Source: Hoeflea sp. (GTDB lineage: Bacteria; Pseudomonadota; Alphaproteobacteria; Rhizobiales; Rhizobiaceae). From it: DNA of 64,000 nt. The DNA is taken from assembly GCF_002733955.1 (NCBI RefSeq), contig NZ_NVXQ01000027.1, positions 26,736 to 90,735 on the forward strand, given 5' to 3'. The notes under the pieces were generated by a model. It searched no databases. It was given only the letters and a program-made list of their open reading frames with translations, and had not been told where the DNA came from. Below, one piece after another: positions 17,786-26,599 of the stretch (position 1 is the stretch's first letter; the number at the start of each line of letters is the position of its first letter). A program made the translations under genes and the position numbers.

Positions 17786-18718
17786 TCAGAACTTCAGTTT
17801 CGACGTGTAATCCGAGATCACCCCGGCGCTTCGCTTGAGCGCCGCCCGCTCGTCTGCGTCCAGGTCCGGCATCAAGGTTGCCACGATCCCCTCGCGGCCA
17901 ATGATGCGTGGCAGCGACAGGGCGATGTCGCGCACGCCCTCGATCTCGTCGGTGACCTGGGAGACGCTGAGCACAGTGCGCTCATCATCGGTGATGGAAC
18001 TCACAATCCGGGCAAGCCCGGCGCCGATGCCGTACCAGGTCGCTCCCTTGCCCTCGATGATGGTATAGGCGGCCCCGCGCACCTGCTCCGCAATTGAGGA
18101 ACGGGCGGCTTCATCGAGCGGGCGGCCGATCTGCTTGGCAAATGACACGATCGGGACACTGCCGGCCATCGCGCTCGACCAGACACAGACTTCGCTGTCG
18201 CCATGCTCGCCCAGCACATAGGCATGCACGGAATTCGGCGCGATGCCGAGATGGTCGCCGAGCAGGCTTCTCAGCCGCGCTGTATCAAGGATGGTGCCGG
18301 AGCCGATCACCCGTTCGGGCGGCAGACCGGCAATGCGTTGTGCGGCGAATGTCATCACATCAAGCGGATTGGTGGCAATCAGCAGGATAGCGTCGGGAGC
18401 AGCCTGCATGACACCGCCGATAACCGCCTTGAACACCTCGACATTGCGCTCGAGCAGCGCCAATCGGCTCTCGCCCGGCTTCTGGCTGACACCGGCGGCG
18501 ATGATGACCACCGCAGCCCCGTCCAGATCGGCATATTCACCGGCCCGAACGGCCACGGTGGTGGCAAACGGCGTGGCGTGGGCAATATCCTGCGCCTGGG
18601 CGCGGGCCAGGGCACTATTGTGATCCACCAGCACGATCTGCGTGCCGACCCCCATCAGCGCCATGGCATAGGCGCTCGCGCTGCCCACCATTCCGGTCCC
18701 GACGATTCCGATTTTCAT
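17786..18718 (-). CDS. ldh: L-lactate dehydrogenase
   Basis: A 310-residue NAD-dependent L-lactate dehydrogenase interconverting pyruvate and lactate. The N-terminal Rossmann motif is GIVGTGMVGSASAYA. The substrate loop is SQKPGESRLALLERN, and the active-site histidine lies in GEHGDSEVCVWS, the lactate rather than malate dehydrogenase form (malate enzymes read GGHGD). Length is normal. It lies downstream of an L,D-transpeptidase on the same strand, separated by 234 bp of structured non-coding DNA, so it probably has its own promoter. Confidence 0.93.
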   Translation of the reverse strand: MKIGIVGTGMVGSASAYAMALMGVGTQIVLVDHNSALARAQAQDIAHATPFATTVAVRAGEYADLDGAAVVIIAAGVSQKPGESRLALLERNVEVFKAVIGGVMQAAPDAILLIATNPLDVMTFAAQRIAGLPPERVIGSGTILDTARLRSLLGDHLGIAPNSVHAYVLGEHGDSEVCVWSSAMAGSVPIVSFAKQIGRPLDEAARSSIAEQVRGAAYTIIEGKGATWYGIGAGLARIVSSITDDERTVLSVSQVTDEIEGVRDIALSLPRIIGREGIVATLMPDLDADERAALKRSAGVISDYTSKLKF

Positions 18719-18822
18719 CTGGCTTCTGCTCCGAAGATTGATCCGCGCTGTTTCACGCGCCTGATAATCTACTAGCAGACCTGCCGGCCCGGCAATGTGA
18801 CAAAGGTCAAATCAGCTCAAGC

Positions 18823-18948
18823 GTCCGCTGCTTCCAGAGGGAGCAGCCGACCGCCCCCTGCCCGGCGCAGCCAGCGGAACAACACTGGCTGCCGGAAGCA
18901 GCGGACCGGTTCCTGCAAACTGGGGCCGCGTCGGCAACGCGGAGCCCC
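18823..18948. repeat. Branched inverted-repeat element between the L,D-transpeptidase and ldh genes
   Basis: GTCCGCTGCTTCC at 18823-18835 is perfectly complementary to GGAAGCAGCGGAC at 18894-18906. Inside lies a second perfect hairpin, GCAGCCAG (18867-18874) with CTGGCTGC (18885-18892). A further hairpin (GGGG-CCGCGT / ACGCGG-CCCC) spans 18922-18948, next to the transpeptidase stop. The whole can fold as a branched RNA on either strand. It resembles intergenic palindromic elements of rhizobia (RIME-like), or it may be a terminator or stabiliser. Identity is not established. Confidence 0.55.
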
Positions 18949-18952
18949 GGTG

Positions 18953-20830
18953 TCAGGACGAGCGGGCGTCTTCTGTGGCGTCGATCGCCTTGCGCAGGTA
19001 GCTGTCGCGATCATAAACATCGGCAAAATACTCGACATTGCCGCTGTCATCCGGCCACGCCGTGAAATAGGCCACATGCACAGGAATTTTCGAGGACAGC
19101 TCGACCCGCTTGTTCTGGCCTCCGGCAATATGGCCGCCGATATCGTCGACAGAGGTGCCCAGAACCTTTGCGGCCATGGCACGGGGATCCTGCAGGCGGA
19201 TGCAGCCGTGGCTGTAGGCACGGGTGTCGCGCTCAAACAGCGATTTCGAGGGCGTGTCGTGCATGTAGATGGCGTGGCTGTTGGGGAACAGGATCTTCAG
19301 TTCGCCCAGCGCGTTGCGGCTGCTCGGCGGCTGGCGCACGCCGATATTGCTGCTGCGACCGACCGTCGACCAATTGATGTTGCTCGACGACACCCGCTTG
19401 CCGCCCGCAGTCACCTCGTAGCCGAGACGATCGAGATAGGACGGATCGGACCTGAGCTTCGGCACCATCTCGTTGAAGATGATCGACTGCGGCACACCCC
19501 AATAGGGATTGAATTCGACCAGTTCGATCTCGTCATCGAAAAAGTTGGTCTGGTTTGAGCGTTTGCCGACCACGACCCGCATCGACAGATCGGATTTGCC
19601 TTCGTTGAAATAGGTCGCCGTGTAGGCAGGCTGGTTGATGAACACCCGCCGCGCGGCCAGAACACCCGGCAGCCAGCGCGCCCGCTCCATGGCAAGCCGC
19701 ACCTTTTCGATCTTGTCTTCGTTGGTGATGCCGACCAGCGCACGGCGCGTGGCCGGACCGACGACACCGTCGGGCTTGAGCCCGGCTTCCTTCTGGAACG
19801 CCTTCACCAGGCCCACCAGCTCCTGGTCATATTCAGGCTTGCCGGCATAGCTGGCAAACAGCAGCGCGTTGTCGGTCTTCAGCGCATCGCTGCCCTTCAT
19901 TTCGATCGCCGCCATCACGTTGGCGAGCTCGGGATTGGACTGGCCCGGCTTCAGCAGAACATTCGGGGCGATCTCGATACGTTGGACATCGTCAAGGTCG
20001 TGCAGGCGCTTGAGCTCGGCGATCAAGGCTTCGAAATGCGCGCCCTGCGGGTTTTGCGCCAGCAGCGCCGCTGCAGGATCGTCAGCCTTGGAAAGGGCTT
20101 CGAGCTGCTTGACCAGATCCGGGCTCTTGCGCTTGAAATCGTGATAGCCGGAGATCCGGTTGGGATCGACGCGGCCGCGCGTGGCATCGAGAATGTAGCT
20201 TGCAACGGCCACCGACAGCTTCATTTCGAACGCCATCAGCTCCTTCTGCCGTTCGGTGCCTTGCGTGACATCGAAGGCATCGGCGGGCACATCCACCTTG
20301 TAATCGGCCGCTGACAATCCGACGGATTCTGCGGATTCGAGAACCTCGATCACCGCGCGGGCACGATCAGTGATCGCCGTGCCTGCGACCCAGACATAGT
20401 CCGGATGCACGGAATAGTGTTCAACGACCGCCTCGGCCACCTCCGGCAGCGCCCGGACCGACAGATCAGCCAGCGCCGGCCGGCCTTCGGCAAAGGGATC
20501 AATCCCCAGCGGTGCCAGCCCCATGTCCTCGATCCCGCCGGTGACGACGGGATCTGCGATCTCGTTGAAGGCAACCTGAACCAGGGTGTCGGGCTTGTAG
20601 CGGCGGTAGCTCGGCCCGCTGATGCGAACCTGCTTGACCGGCTTCTTCGGAGCCGCGGCTTCCTGCCTCGCACGTTCCCGGGCAACGTTCTCACGCTTGC
20701 GCTGAGCCGGGCTCTTGAACAAGGCATCAAGCAGGCCTTGCGCCTGGACAGGAGGTGTCGGCGCAACAACGCCAGTAAATGTCACCGCGATGGCGATCAA
20801 CGCCACACCTGCACGTATCTTGATACTCAT
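18953..20830 (-). CDS. L,D-transpeptidase with peptidoglycan-binding domain (YcbB-like)
   Basis: A 625-residue periplasmic L,D-transpeptidase forming 3-3 cross-links in peptidoglycan or attaching envelope proteins. It has a signal peptide (ALIAIAVTFTGVVAPTPPVQA), a scaffold region, a peptidoglycan-binding motif (LVKAFQKEAGLKPDGVVGPATR, about residues 345-370), then the YkuD catalytic domain with FPNSHAIYMHDTPSK and SHGCIRLQDP (Cys543). The large size and order match E. coli LdtD/YcbB. A second, small L,D-transpeptidase is at 25.3 kb. Confidence 0.92.
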   Translation of the reverse strand: MSIKIRAGVALIAIAVTFTGVVAPTPPVQAQGLLDALFKSPAQRKRENVARERARQEAAAPKKPVKQVRISGPSYRRYKPDTLVQVAFNEIADPVVTGGIEDMGLAPLGIDPFAEGRPALADLSVRALPEVAEAVVEHYSVHPDYVWVAGTAITDRARAVIEVLESAESVGLSAADYKVDVPADAFDVTQGTERQKELMAFEMKLSVAVASYILDATRGRVDPNRISGYHDFKRKSPDLVKQLEALSKADDPAAALLAQNPQGAHFEALIAELKRLHDLDDVQRIEIAPNVLLKPGQSNPELANVMAAIEMKGSDALKTDNALLFASYAGKPEYDQELVGLVKAFQKEAGLKPDGVVGPATRRALVGITNEDKIEKVRLAMERARWLPGVLAARRVFINQPAYTATYFNEGKSDLSMRVVVGKRSNQTNFFDDEIELVEFNPYWGVPQSIIFNEMVPKLRSDPSYLDRLGYEVTAGGKRVSSSNINWSTVGRSSNIGVRQPPSSRNALGELKILFPNSHAIYMHDTPSKSLFERDTRAYSHGCIRLQDPRAMAAKVLGTSVDDIGGHIAGGQNKRVELSSKIPVHVAYFTAWPDDSGNVEYFADVYDRDSYLRKAIDATEDARSS

Positions 20831-21033
20831 GCCCAGCCCAGATTGTTGTGCGCAAGCCTGACGGCTCCACGCGTTCAGAGGAAATTGCCGATTTGCGCAA
20901 AGCTTACCAAAGGATGGTTGCCAAGGAAAGAATGCGAGCCAATTTCAATGACCTGAATTGTCACCCTTTCGTGAGCGCCGGAACCCTCCGGCCGTGATAC
21001 CGTGACAGCGATTGCAAGGCTTCTCAACGGGGA

Positions 21034-22077
21034 TCAGGCCTGCCGGGACGAGGCCGGGGTCATCTCGTACCAGCCCTTTGAGCGGTTGACGACCCAGACC
21101 AGCGACAGCATCACCGGCACCTCGATCAGCACGCCCACCACCGTGGCGAGCGCAGCACCCGAGTTGAAACCGAACAGGCTGACGGCGACAGCGACGGCCA
21201 GTTCAAAGAAATTGCTCGCCCCGATCAGCGCCGACGGGCCCGCGATCACATGGGTCTCGCCGACCACCCGGTTGGCCACATAACCAATGCCGAAAATCAG
21301 ATAGGTCTGAATAATGATCGGCACCGACAGCAGCACGATGATCATCGGCTGGGCCAGAATGGCCTGCCCCTGGAAGGCAAACAGCACCACAAGCGTCGCC
21401 AGCAACGCGAGGATCGACAAGGGCTGCAGCTTTGACAGCAGCGCTTGAAGCCTTGCCTCGCCCCCCGTGGCCAGCATGCGGCTGCGCAGGACCTGGGCAA
21501 TGATCACCGGCACCACGATATAGAGGGTCACCGACAACAGCAGCGTCTGCCAGGGCACGGTGATCGCTGAAATCCCCAGGAGCACGGCGACAATCGGGGC
21601 GAAGGCAATCACCATCACCATGTCATTCAGGGTCACCTGGCTCAGGGTGAACAGCGGATCGCCCTTGGTCAGGTTGCTCCAGACAAACACCATCGCGGTG
21701 CACGGTGCAGCGCCGAGCAGGATCAATCCGGCGATGTAGCTGTTAACCTGTTCCGCAGGCAGCAACGGCAGGAACAGCCAGCCGATGAAGAACCAGGCCA
21801 TCACCGCCATGGTAAACGGCTTGATCGCCCAGTTGACGATCAAAGTTACTGAAATGCCGCGCCAGTGCCGGCTCACCTGCCCCAGCGATGCAAAGTCGAT
21901 CTTGACCAGCATGGGAATGATCATCAGCCAGATCAGTACCGCGACGGGCAGATTGACATTGGCGATTTCAGCCGACCCGATCATCTGGAAAAAGGCCGGG
22001 AACACATAACCAAGCGCAATTCCGGCAATGATGCACAAGGCGACCCAGAGTGTCAGATACCGCTCGAAAGTCGACAT
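21034..22077 (-). CDS. acr3: Acr3-type arsenite efflux transporter
   Basis: A 347-residue inner-membrane arsenite exporter with about ten membrane segments. The hallmark GAAPCTAMVFVWSNLTKGDP contains the conserved Cys needed for As(III) transport in Acr3 proteins. The ATG at 22077 is preceded by AGGAGCAGGAC; the ORF track's 28-residue extension is rejected. No arsR, arsC or arsH lies within the window around it, which is unusual because Acr3 genes normally sit in an ars cluster. A 17-bp inverted repeat lies 64 bp upstream of the start. Confidence 0.92.
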   Translation of the reverse strand: MSTFERYLTLWVALCIIAGIALGYVFPAFFQMIGSAEIANVNLPVAVLIWLMIIPMLVKIDFASLGQVSRHWRGISVTLIVNWAIKPFTMAVMAWFFIGWLFLPLLPAEQVNSYIAGLILLGAAPCTAMVFVWSNLTKGDPLFTLSQVTLNDMVMVIAFAPIVAVLLGISAITVPWQTLLLSVTLYIVVPVIIAQVLRSRMLATGGEARLQALLSKLQPLSILALLATLVVLFAFQGQAILAQPMIIVLLSVPIIIQTYLIFGIGYVANRVVGETHVIAGPSALIGASNFFELAVAVAVSLFGFNSGAALATVVGVLIEVPVMLSLVWVVNRSKGWYEMTPASSRQA

Positions 22078-22140
22078 GTCCTGCTCCTGTTGATAAGTCC
22101 GGCTGCGTGGCTTCGTCGTCCGAGCCATGCCAAACACTTG

Positions 22141-22157
22141 TTGACGAAAACCGTCAA
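22141..22157. promoter_or_regulatory. Inverted repeat upstream of acr3 (possible operator)
   Basis: TTGACG-AAAAC-CGTCAA is a 6-5-6 perfect inverted repeat between divergent acr3 and fumarase genes. A second pair (CTTG / CAAG, 22184-22198) lies further upstream. The acr3 promoter should be here, so an ArsR-type or other repressor site is possible. No regulator gene is adjacent to support it. Confidence 0.3.
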
Positions 22158-22298
22158 TCATTCAAATCCATAAATCATGATATCTTGAATTATACAAGGT
22201 TCATTCCCGGCGACATTCATGCAATTGCATTTGACCGGCCTTCATCCTAAGACCGTGCCCACAATTCCGCGACAAATGAGTGACTGGAAAGGCATCCC

Positions 22299-23906
22299 GT
22301 GGCGAACGATCTCTTCCCCCTAGGCCCCGACACGACCACCTGGAAAAAACTGACCGACAAACACGTCAGTGTCGAGGAGTTCAAAGGCCAGGAAATCCTC
22401 ACGGTCGATACCGACGGGTTGCGGATGCTTTCGGAAGCCGCCTTTGGCGATATCAATCACCTACTGCGGCCAGCACACCTGAAGCAACTGGCAAAGATCC
22501 TCGACGATCCGGAAGCCACCGAAAACGACCGTTTTGTCGCCTTCGACCTGCTCAAGAACGCCAATATTGCCGCCGGCGGCGTATTGCCGATGTGCCAGGA
22601 CACCGGCACCGCCATCATCATGGCCAAGAAAGGCCGCAGGGTCTGGACCGAGGGCGGCGATTACGAAGCCCTGGCCGGCGGCGTGATGGACGCTTACGAG
22701 CGCCGCAACCTGCGCTATTCGCAGCTCGCACCGCTGTCGATGTTCGAGGAAAAGAACACCAAGACCAACCTGCCGGCGCAGATCGACATCTACGAAGAGG
22801 GCGAGGACAGCTACGACTTCCTGTTCGTCGCCAAGGGTGGCGGCTCGGCCAACAAGACCTTTCTGTTTCAGGGCACCCCTTCACTGCTGACCCATGACCG
22901 GATGATCGAGTTCCTGCGTGAAAAGATCCTGACGCTCGGCACGGCTGCCTGTCCGCCCTATCACCTGGCCATCGTCATCGGCGGCACATCGGCAGAGATG
23001 AACTTGAAGACGGTCAAGCTGGCCTCGACCAAGTATCTTGACGAGCTGCCGACCGAAGGATCGGACTCGGGCCACGCCTTCCGCGATCTGGAGATGGAGG
23101 CCGAGGTCCACAAGCTCACCCAGCAGATGGGCGTTGGCGCCCAGTTCGGCGGCAAGTATTTCTGTCATGACGTGCGGGTGATCCGCCTGCCCCGTCACGG
23201 CGCCTCGCTGCCGATCGGGCTCGGCGTCTCCTGCTCGGCTGACCGCCAGGCCAAGGGCAAGATCACCAAGGAAGGCATATTCCTCGAGCAGCTGGAAACC
23301 GACCCGTCGAAGTACCTGCCGGAAATCGACGAGGAAAAGCTCTCCCAACACGTGGTCAAGATCGATCTCAATCGGCCGATGAGCGAAATTCTGGCAGAAT
23401 TGTCGAAACATCCCATCAAGACGCAGCTGTCGCTGACCGGCTCGATCATCGTCGCGCGCGATCTGGCGCATTCGAAGATCAGGGCGCGGCTCGAAGCGGG
23501 CGAGCCAATGCCCGACTATCTCAAGAACCACCCGGTCTATTACGCCGGGCCGGCCAAGACGCCGGAAGGTTTCGCCTCAGGCTCGTTCGGCCCGACGACA
23601 GCAGGCCGGATGGACTCCTATGTGGACCAGTTCCAGTCCTTTGGAGGATCCATGGTGATGCTCGCCAAGGGTAATCGTTCCCGCTCGGTACGTGACGCAT
23701 GCGCAGCCCATGGAGGTTTCTACTTGGGTTCCATCGGCGGCCCGGCCGCCAGACTGGCTCAGGACTGCATCAAGAAAGTCGAGGTTGTCGAGTATGCTGA
23801 ATTGGGCATGGAAGCAATCTGGCGCATTGAGGTCGAGAACTTCCCCGCCTTCATCGTGATCGATGACAAGGGCAATGATTTCTTCAAGGAACTGAACCTC
23901 GGATAG
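22299..23906 (+). CDS. fumA: Fumarate hydratase, class I (iron-sulfur)
   Basis: A 535-residue class I fumarase hydrating fumarate to malate in the TCA cycle, carrying an oxygen-labile [4Fe-4S] cluster. Candidate cluster cysteines lie in [30 protein letters not shown] and near [11 protein letters not shown]. The C-terminal beta domain reads [13 protein letters not shown]-like ([27 protein letters not shown] here, split for reading). Length fits E. coli FumA/FumB (548). The GTG start at 22299 follows GGAAAGG. It is monocistronic and divergent from acr3. Confidence 0.94.
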   Translation: MANDLFPLGPDTTTWKKLTDKHVSVEEFKGQEILTVDTDGLRMLSEAAFGDINHLLRPAHLKQLAKILDDPEATENDRFVAFDLLKNANIAAGGVLPMCQDTGTAIIMAKKGRRVWTEGGDYEALAGGVMDAYERRNLRYSQLAPLSMFEEKNTKTNLPAQIDIYEEGEDSYDFLFVAKGGGSANKTFLFQGTPSLLTHDRMIEFLREKILTLGTAACPPYHLAIVIGGTSAEMNLKTVKLASTKYLDELPTEGSDSGHAFRDLEMEAEVHKLTQQMGVGAQFGGKYFCHDVRVIRLPRHGASLPIGLGVSCSADRQAKGKITKEGIFLEQLETDPSKYLPEIDEEKLSQHVVKIDLNRPMSEILAELSKHPIKTQLSLTGSIIVARDLAHSKIRARLEAGEPMPDYLKNHPVYYAGPAKTPEGFASGSFGPTTAGRMDSYVDQFQSFGGSMVMLAKGNRSRSVRDACAAHGGFYLGSIGGPAARLAQDCIKKVEVVEYAELGMEAIWRIEVENFPAFIVIDDKGNDFFKELNLG

Positions 23907-24047
23907 AAAATTACAATAAGTTCGAAAATCTAGACGTCAGCATTGCAACAACAGGGTAACGGACGGCTGCGCTATTAACATTTCCCCAAGATTTAACCCG
24001 TAAGAATAACGGTATTAGAGCTATGACAGCGACTGTGGGGACGAAAA

Positions 24048-25118
24048 ATGACGGTAGCACCTTCCAACAAGGTCCAATCCATGGACACAGCTACCCTGGT
24101 GCTGGCCACCATGCGCCGTCGTGGGATTTCGGGCCTGCCCCGGAACTATGAGCTTGTCTATGAGGCGCTGAATTCTTCCAATCCGACGCTGACCAAACAG
24201 TTTGATGCACTCGGCCGCAACCCCGCCCAGGCCGATCTGGATGCCCTGGGCAAGAAGGTTTTCCCGCACCACCACCGCACCGGTGTTGTGGAAGGGGCTC
24301 ATGACAAGATTTCCGGCGAGCTCGACGGCATGCTGCGCCTGCTCAAGCAGGAGCAATCGTCGATGGAGAGTTATTCCAAACTGCTCGGCGAAGCCTACAA
24401 CCGCATTTCGACCAAGAGCATGGCCAGCGCCGAAATTCTCAGCAATGTCATTGGCGTTCTCTCCAATGCCACCGGCGACAACATGGAAAAAGGCAAGGTC
24501 GTGGTCGAGCATATGGTCGAACGCGCCCGCGAGATGGAGCAGGTCAAGCTCGAACTCGACGAGTACAAGCGCATCGCCAACACCGATCCACTGACCCGGC
24601 TGGCCAACCGCCGCGCCTTCGATGATGTGCTGGCCAATATCTACAATGAGCAGCGCAACGCCATGTATTATGCCCTGATCGTGGCGGATATCGATCATTT
24701 CAAGAAATTCAACGACACGTACGGACACCCGGTCGGCGACAGGGTTCTTGGTGTTGTCGCTGCGGTGATGAAAAGCACCCTTCGCAAGGACGTGTTCATT
24801 GCCCGCACGGGCGGCGAGGAATTCGCGGTAATCCTGCAGGGCACCAGCCTCGAGATCACCATGGAAATTGCCGAGCGGTTGCGCAACGCAGTCGAATCCA
24901 CCCCGCTGAGAAACCAGAAGACAGGTGTCAATTACGGCCCCATCACCCTGTCTTTGGGCATCTGCATGGCCAGTGACGCCGACAGCGCTGAAGAACTCTA
25001 CAACAAAGCCGACGTGGCGCTCTATACAGCCAAGCACAGTGGCCGCAACAGATCTCAGCTCTACAAGCCGGAACTGAACCAGGAATTCGAAAAGAACTGG
25101 GCCATCTACAAGACTTGA
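24048..25118 (+). CDS. Diguanylate cyclase (GGDEF domain)
   Basis: A 356-residue cytoplasmic protein predicted to make cyclic di-GMP from two GTP. The C-terminal GGDEF domain (about residues 185-345) carries ADIDHFKKFNDTYGH and the active-site ARTGGEEFAVI. The inhibitory RxxD site is not conserved: the aligned residues read RKDV, so product feedback may be weak. The N-terminal 180 residues are helical, have no membrane segment and match no sensor domain I know. It stands alone, with no EAL or response-regulator partner nearby. Confidence 0.92.
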   Translation: MTVAPSNKVQSMDTATLVLATMRRRGISGLPRNYELVYEALNSSNPTLTKQFDALGRNPAQADLDALGKKVFPHHHRTGVVEGAHDKISGELDGMLRLLKQEQSSMESYSKLLGEAYNRISTKSMASAEILSNVIGVLSNATGDNMEKGKVVVEHMVERAREMEQVKLELDEYKRIANTDPLTRLANRRAFDDVLANIYNEQRNAMYYALIVADIDHFKKFNDTYGHPVGDRVLGVVAAVMKSTLRKDVFIARTGGEEFAVILQGTSLEITMEIAERLRNAVESTPLRNQKTGVNYGPITLSLGICMASDADSAEELYNKADVALYTAKHSGRNRSQLYKPELNQEFEKNWAIYKT

Positions 25119-25314
25119 CCCATGTTGCTGCACCGCTTGCCAACTGAACGTTTGTTTCGGGCTCGATCAGGACCAAAACCGCATATGGTACGCCGTCAAA
25201 CTGGACAGCCCTGTGCGAAGCAGTTACCGATTGTGATCTGGGGTGAAGGCGGAATGCCGAGACCTCGATGAACCACCGCACCGCCAATCTTTAACGCCAG
25301 CCCCGGATCGTGAT

Positions 25315-25935
25315 ATGAAACGCCTGATTTCCTCCGCTTTTCTGGCCCTCTGCCTGATGATGCCTGCCGCCGTGCAGGCCCAGCCGGCCGGCCAGTCTTC
25401 CGCAGAGTCCAAGACTCTGCTGCAAATTCTGTTTCCGCCCTCGAAGAACTACAACAAGTACCGCCGTTCCGATAAGTCGCCGATCAAGCGCAAGGTGGTG
25501 TCTTTCAAGGAAAATCATCCGAAGGGCACGATCGTCATCGATACGTCTGATCGCCGACTTTACCACGTGATGGGCAAGGGAAAGGCCATGGCCTACGGCA
25601 TCGGTGTCGGCCGCGAAGGCTTCACCTGGCAGGGCAAGAACCGTATCACCCGCAAGGCTGAATGGCCGGGCTGGACGCCGCCAAAGGTGATGCGTGACCG
25701 GGTCAGGCGCCAGGAAGGCCGCGTGCTTCCGGCTTACATGCCGGGCGGCCCCGACAACCCGCTGGGTGCGCGCGCGATGTATATCGGCTCCACCATCTAC
25801 CGCATTCACGGCACCAATCAGCCCTGGACCATCGGCAAGGCAATGTCCTCGGGCTGCATCCGCATGGCCAATGACGACGTCGAGCATCTTTATGAAAAGG
25901 TGGATGTTGGCACCAGGGTCATTGTCCGCAAATAA
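25315..25935 (+). CDS. Small L,D-transpeptidase (YkuD/ErfK family)
   Basis: A 206-residue secreted protein with a signal peptide (MKRLISSAFLALCLMMPAAVQA) and one YkuD domain. Active-site features are YRIHGTNQPWTIGKAMSSG and CIRMANDD, with Cys181. It likely cross-links peptidoglycan or links lipoproteins or outer-membrane proteins to it. The ATG at 25315 gives a clean signal peptide; the ORF track adds 24 unsupported residues. It is followed by a strong terminator and appears monocistronic. Confidence 0.92.
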   Translation: MKRLISSAFLALCLMMPAAVQAQPAGQSSAESKTLLQILFPPSKNYNKYRRSDKSPIKRKVVSFKENHPKGTIVIDTSDRRLYHVMGKGKAMAYGIGVGREGFTWQGKNRITRKAEWPGWTPPKVMRDRVRRQEGRVLPAYMPGGPDNPLGARAMYIGSTIYRIHGTNQPWTIGKAMSSGCIRMANDDVEHLYEKVDVGTRVIVRK

Positions 25936-25962
25936 GTGACCAACGATTACCATCCAAACATG

Positions 25963-25987
25963 AAACCGGCCGCAATGGCCGGTTTTT
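25963..25987 (+). terminator. Rho-independent terminator
   Basis: A 9-bp perfect stem (AAACCGGCC / GGCCGGTTT) with a GCAAT loop and trailing T run, 28 bp after the L,D-transpeptidase stop. Confidence 0.9.
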
Positions 25988-25990
25988 TTG

Positions 25991-26599
25991 TCACCAAAGG
26001 CTGTTTTTTGCCCGCTCCGGCCATTCCCGGTCATAACTCTGACTGTCGAAATCCTGCTTGAGCTCGCGCATCAGACTGCCGGGCGTGGGAAGCCCTGCCG
26101 GATCGGACCAGGTGGAACTGTCCCAGATCTGCGCGCGCATCAGCGCCCTGGCACACTGAAAATAGATCTCGTTGATGGTGATGATGATGACGGTCCGCGG
26201 CGGCTTGCCTTCCGTGGCGAGGTTCGCCAGCAGATCCGCATCCACCGAAATTTCCGCCCGGCCGTTGATCCTCAGCGTGCTGTTGGATCCGGGGATCAGG
26301 AACAGCAGCGCAACCCGCCCGTCGCGCACGATATTGCGCAGCGAATCGATCCGGTTGTTGCCGCGCCTGTCGGCCAGCAACAATGTCCGGTCATCCTTGA
26401 TGGCGACCACCTGCCCCGGATCACCACGCGGCGAACAATCCAGCCCCTCCGGCCCGCAGGTCGCCAGCGCCATCAGCGGCGAAGCTTCGATCAGCTTTCT
26501 ATAGCCGGAGGTCAGACGGTCGCTGACCTTGATCCGTGAAGCTTCCCCGGTCTCTCCGTAGATCGCCTCAAGTTCCGCCACTGTCTGGATGAGTGTCAC
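25991..26599 (-). CDS. Pyridoxamine 5'-phosphate oxidase-like flavoprotein (MSMEG_1061-like)
   Basis: A 202-residue split-barrel flavin-binding protein of the PPOX class. The conserved run is LIEASPLMALATCGPEGLDCSPRGDPGQVV, followed by LLLADRRGNNRIDSLRNI and NSTLRINGRAEI, which fits the MSMEG_1061 subfamily (TIGR04025). It probably binds FMN or F420-like cofactor, with unknown substrate. The GTG start overlaps the stop of the upstream hydrolase by four bases (GTGA), so the two genes form an operon divergent from a MarR regulator. Confidence 0.8.
   Translation of the reverse strand: MTLIQTVAELEAIYGETGEASRIKVSDRLTSGYRKLIEASPLMALATCGPEGLDCSPRGDPGQVVAIKDDRTLLLADRRGNNRIDSLRNIVRDGRVALLFLIPGSNSTLRINGRAEISVDADLLANLATEGKPPRTVIIITINEIYFQCARALMRAQIWDSSTWSDPAGLPTPGSLMRELKQDFDSQSYDREWPERAKNSLW

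Noticed and set aside
20831-21033. Possible gene or RNA between the L,D-transpeptidase and acr3
   Set aside because: Only a short CCGGA/TCCGG hairpin and no ORF with a ribosome site is present. I see nothing to annotate.
24021-25133. 370-residue minus-strand ORF opposite the diguanylate cyclase
   Set aside because: The plus strand carries an intact GGDEF domain with a clear start; the antisense translation has no motif.
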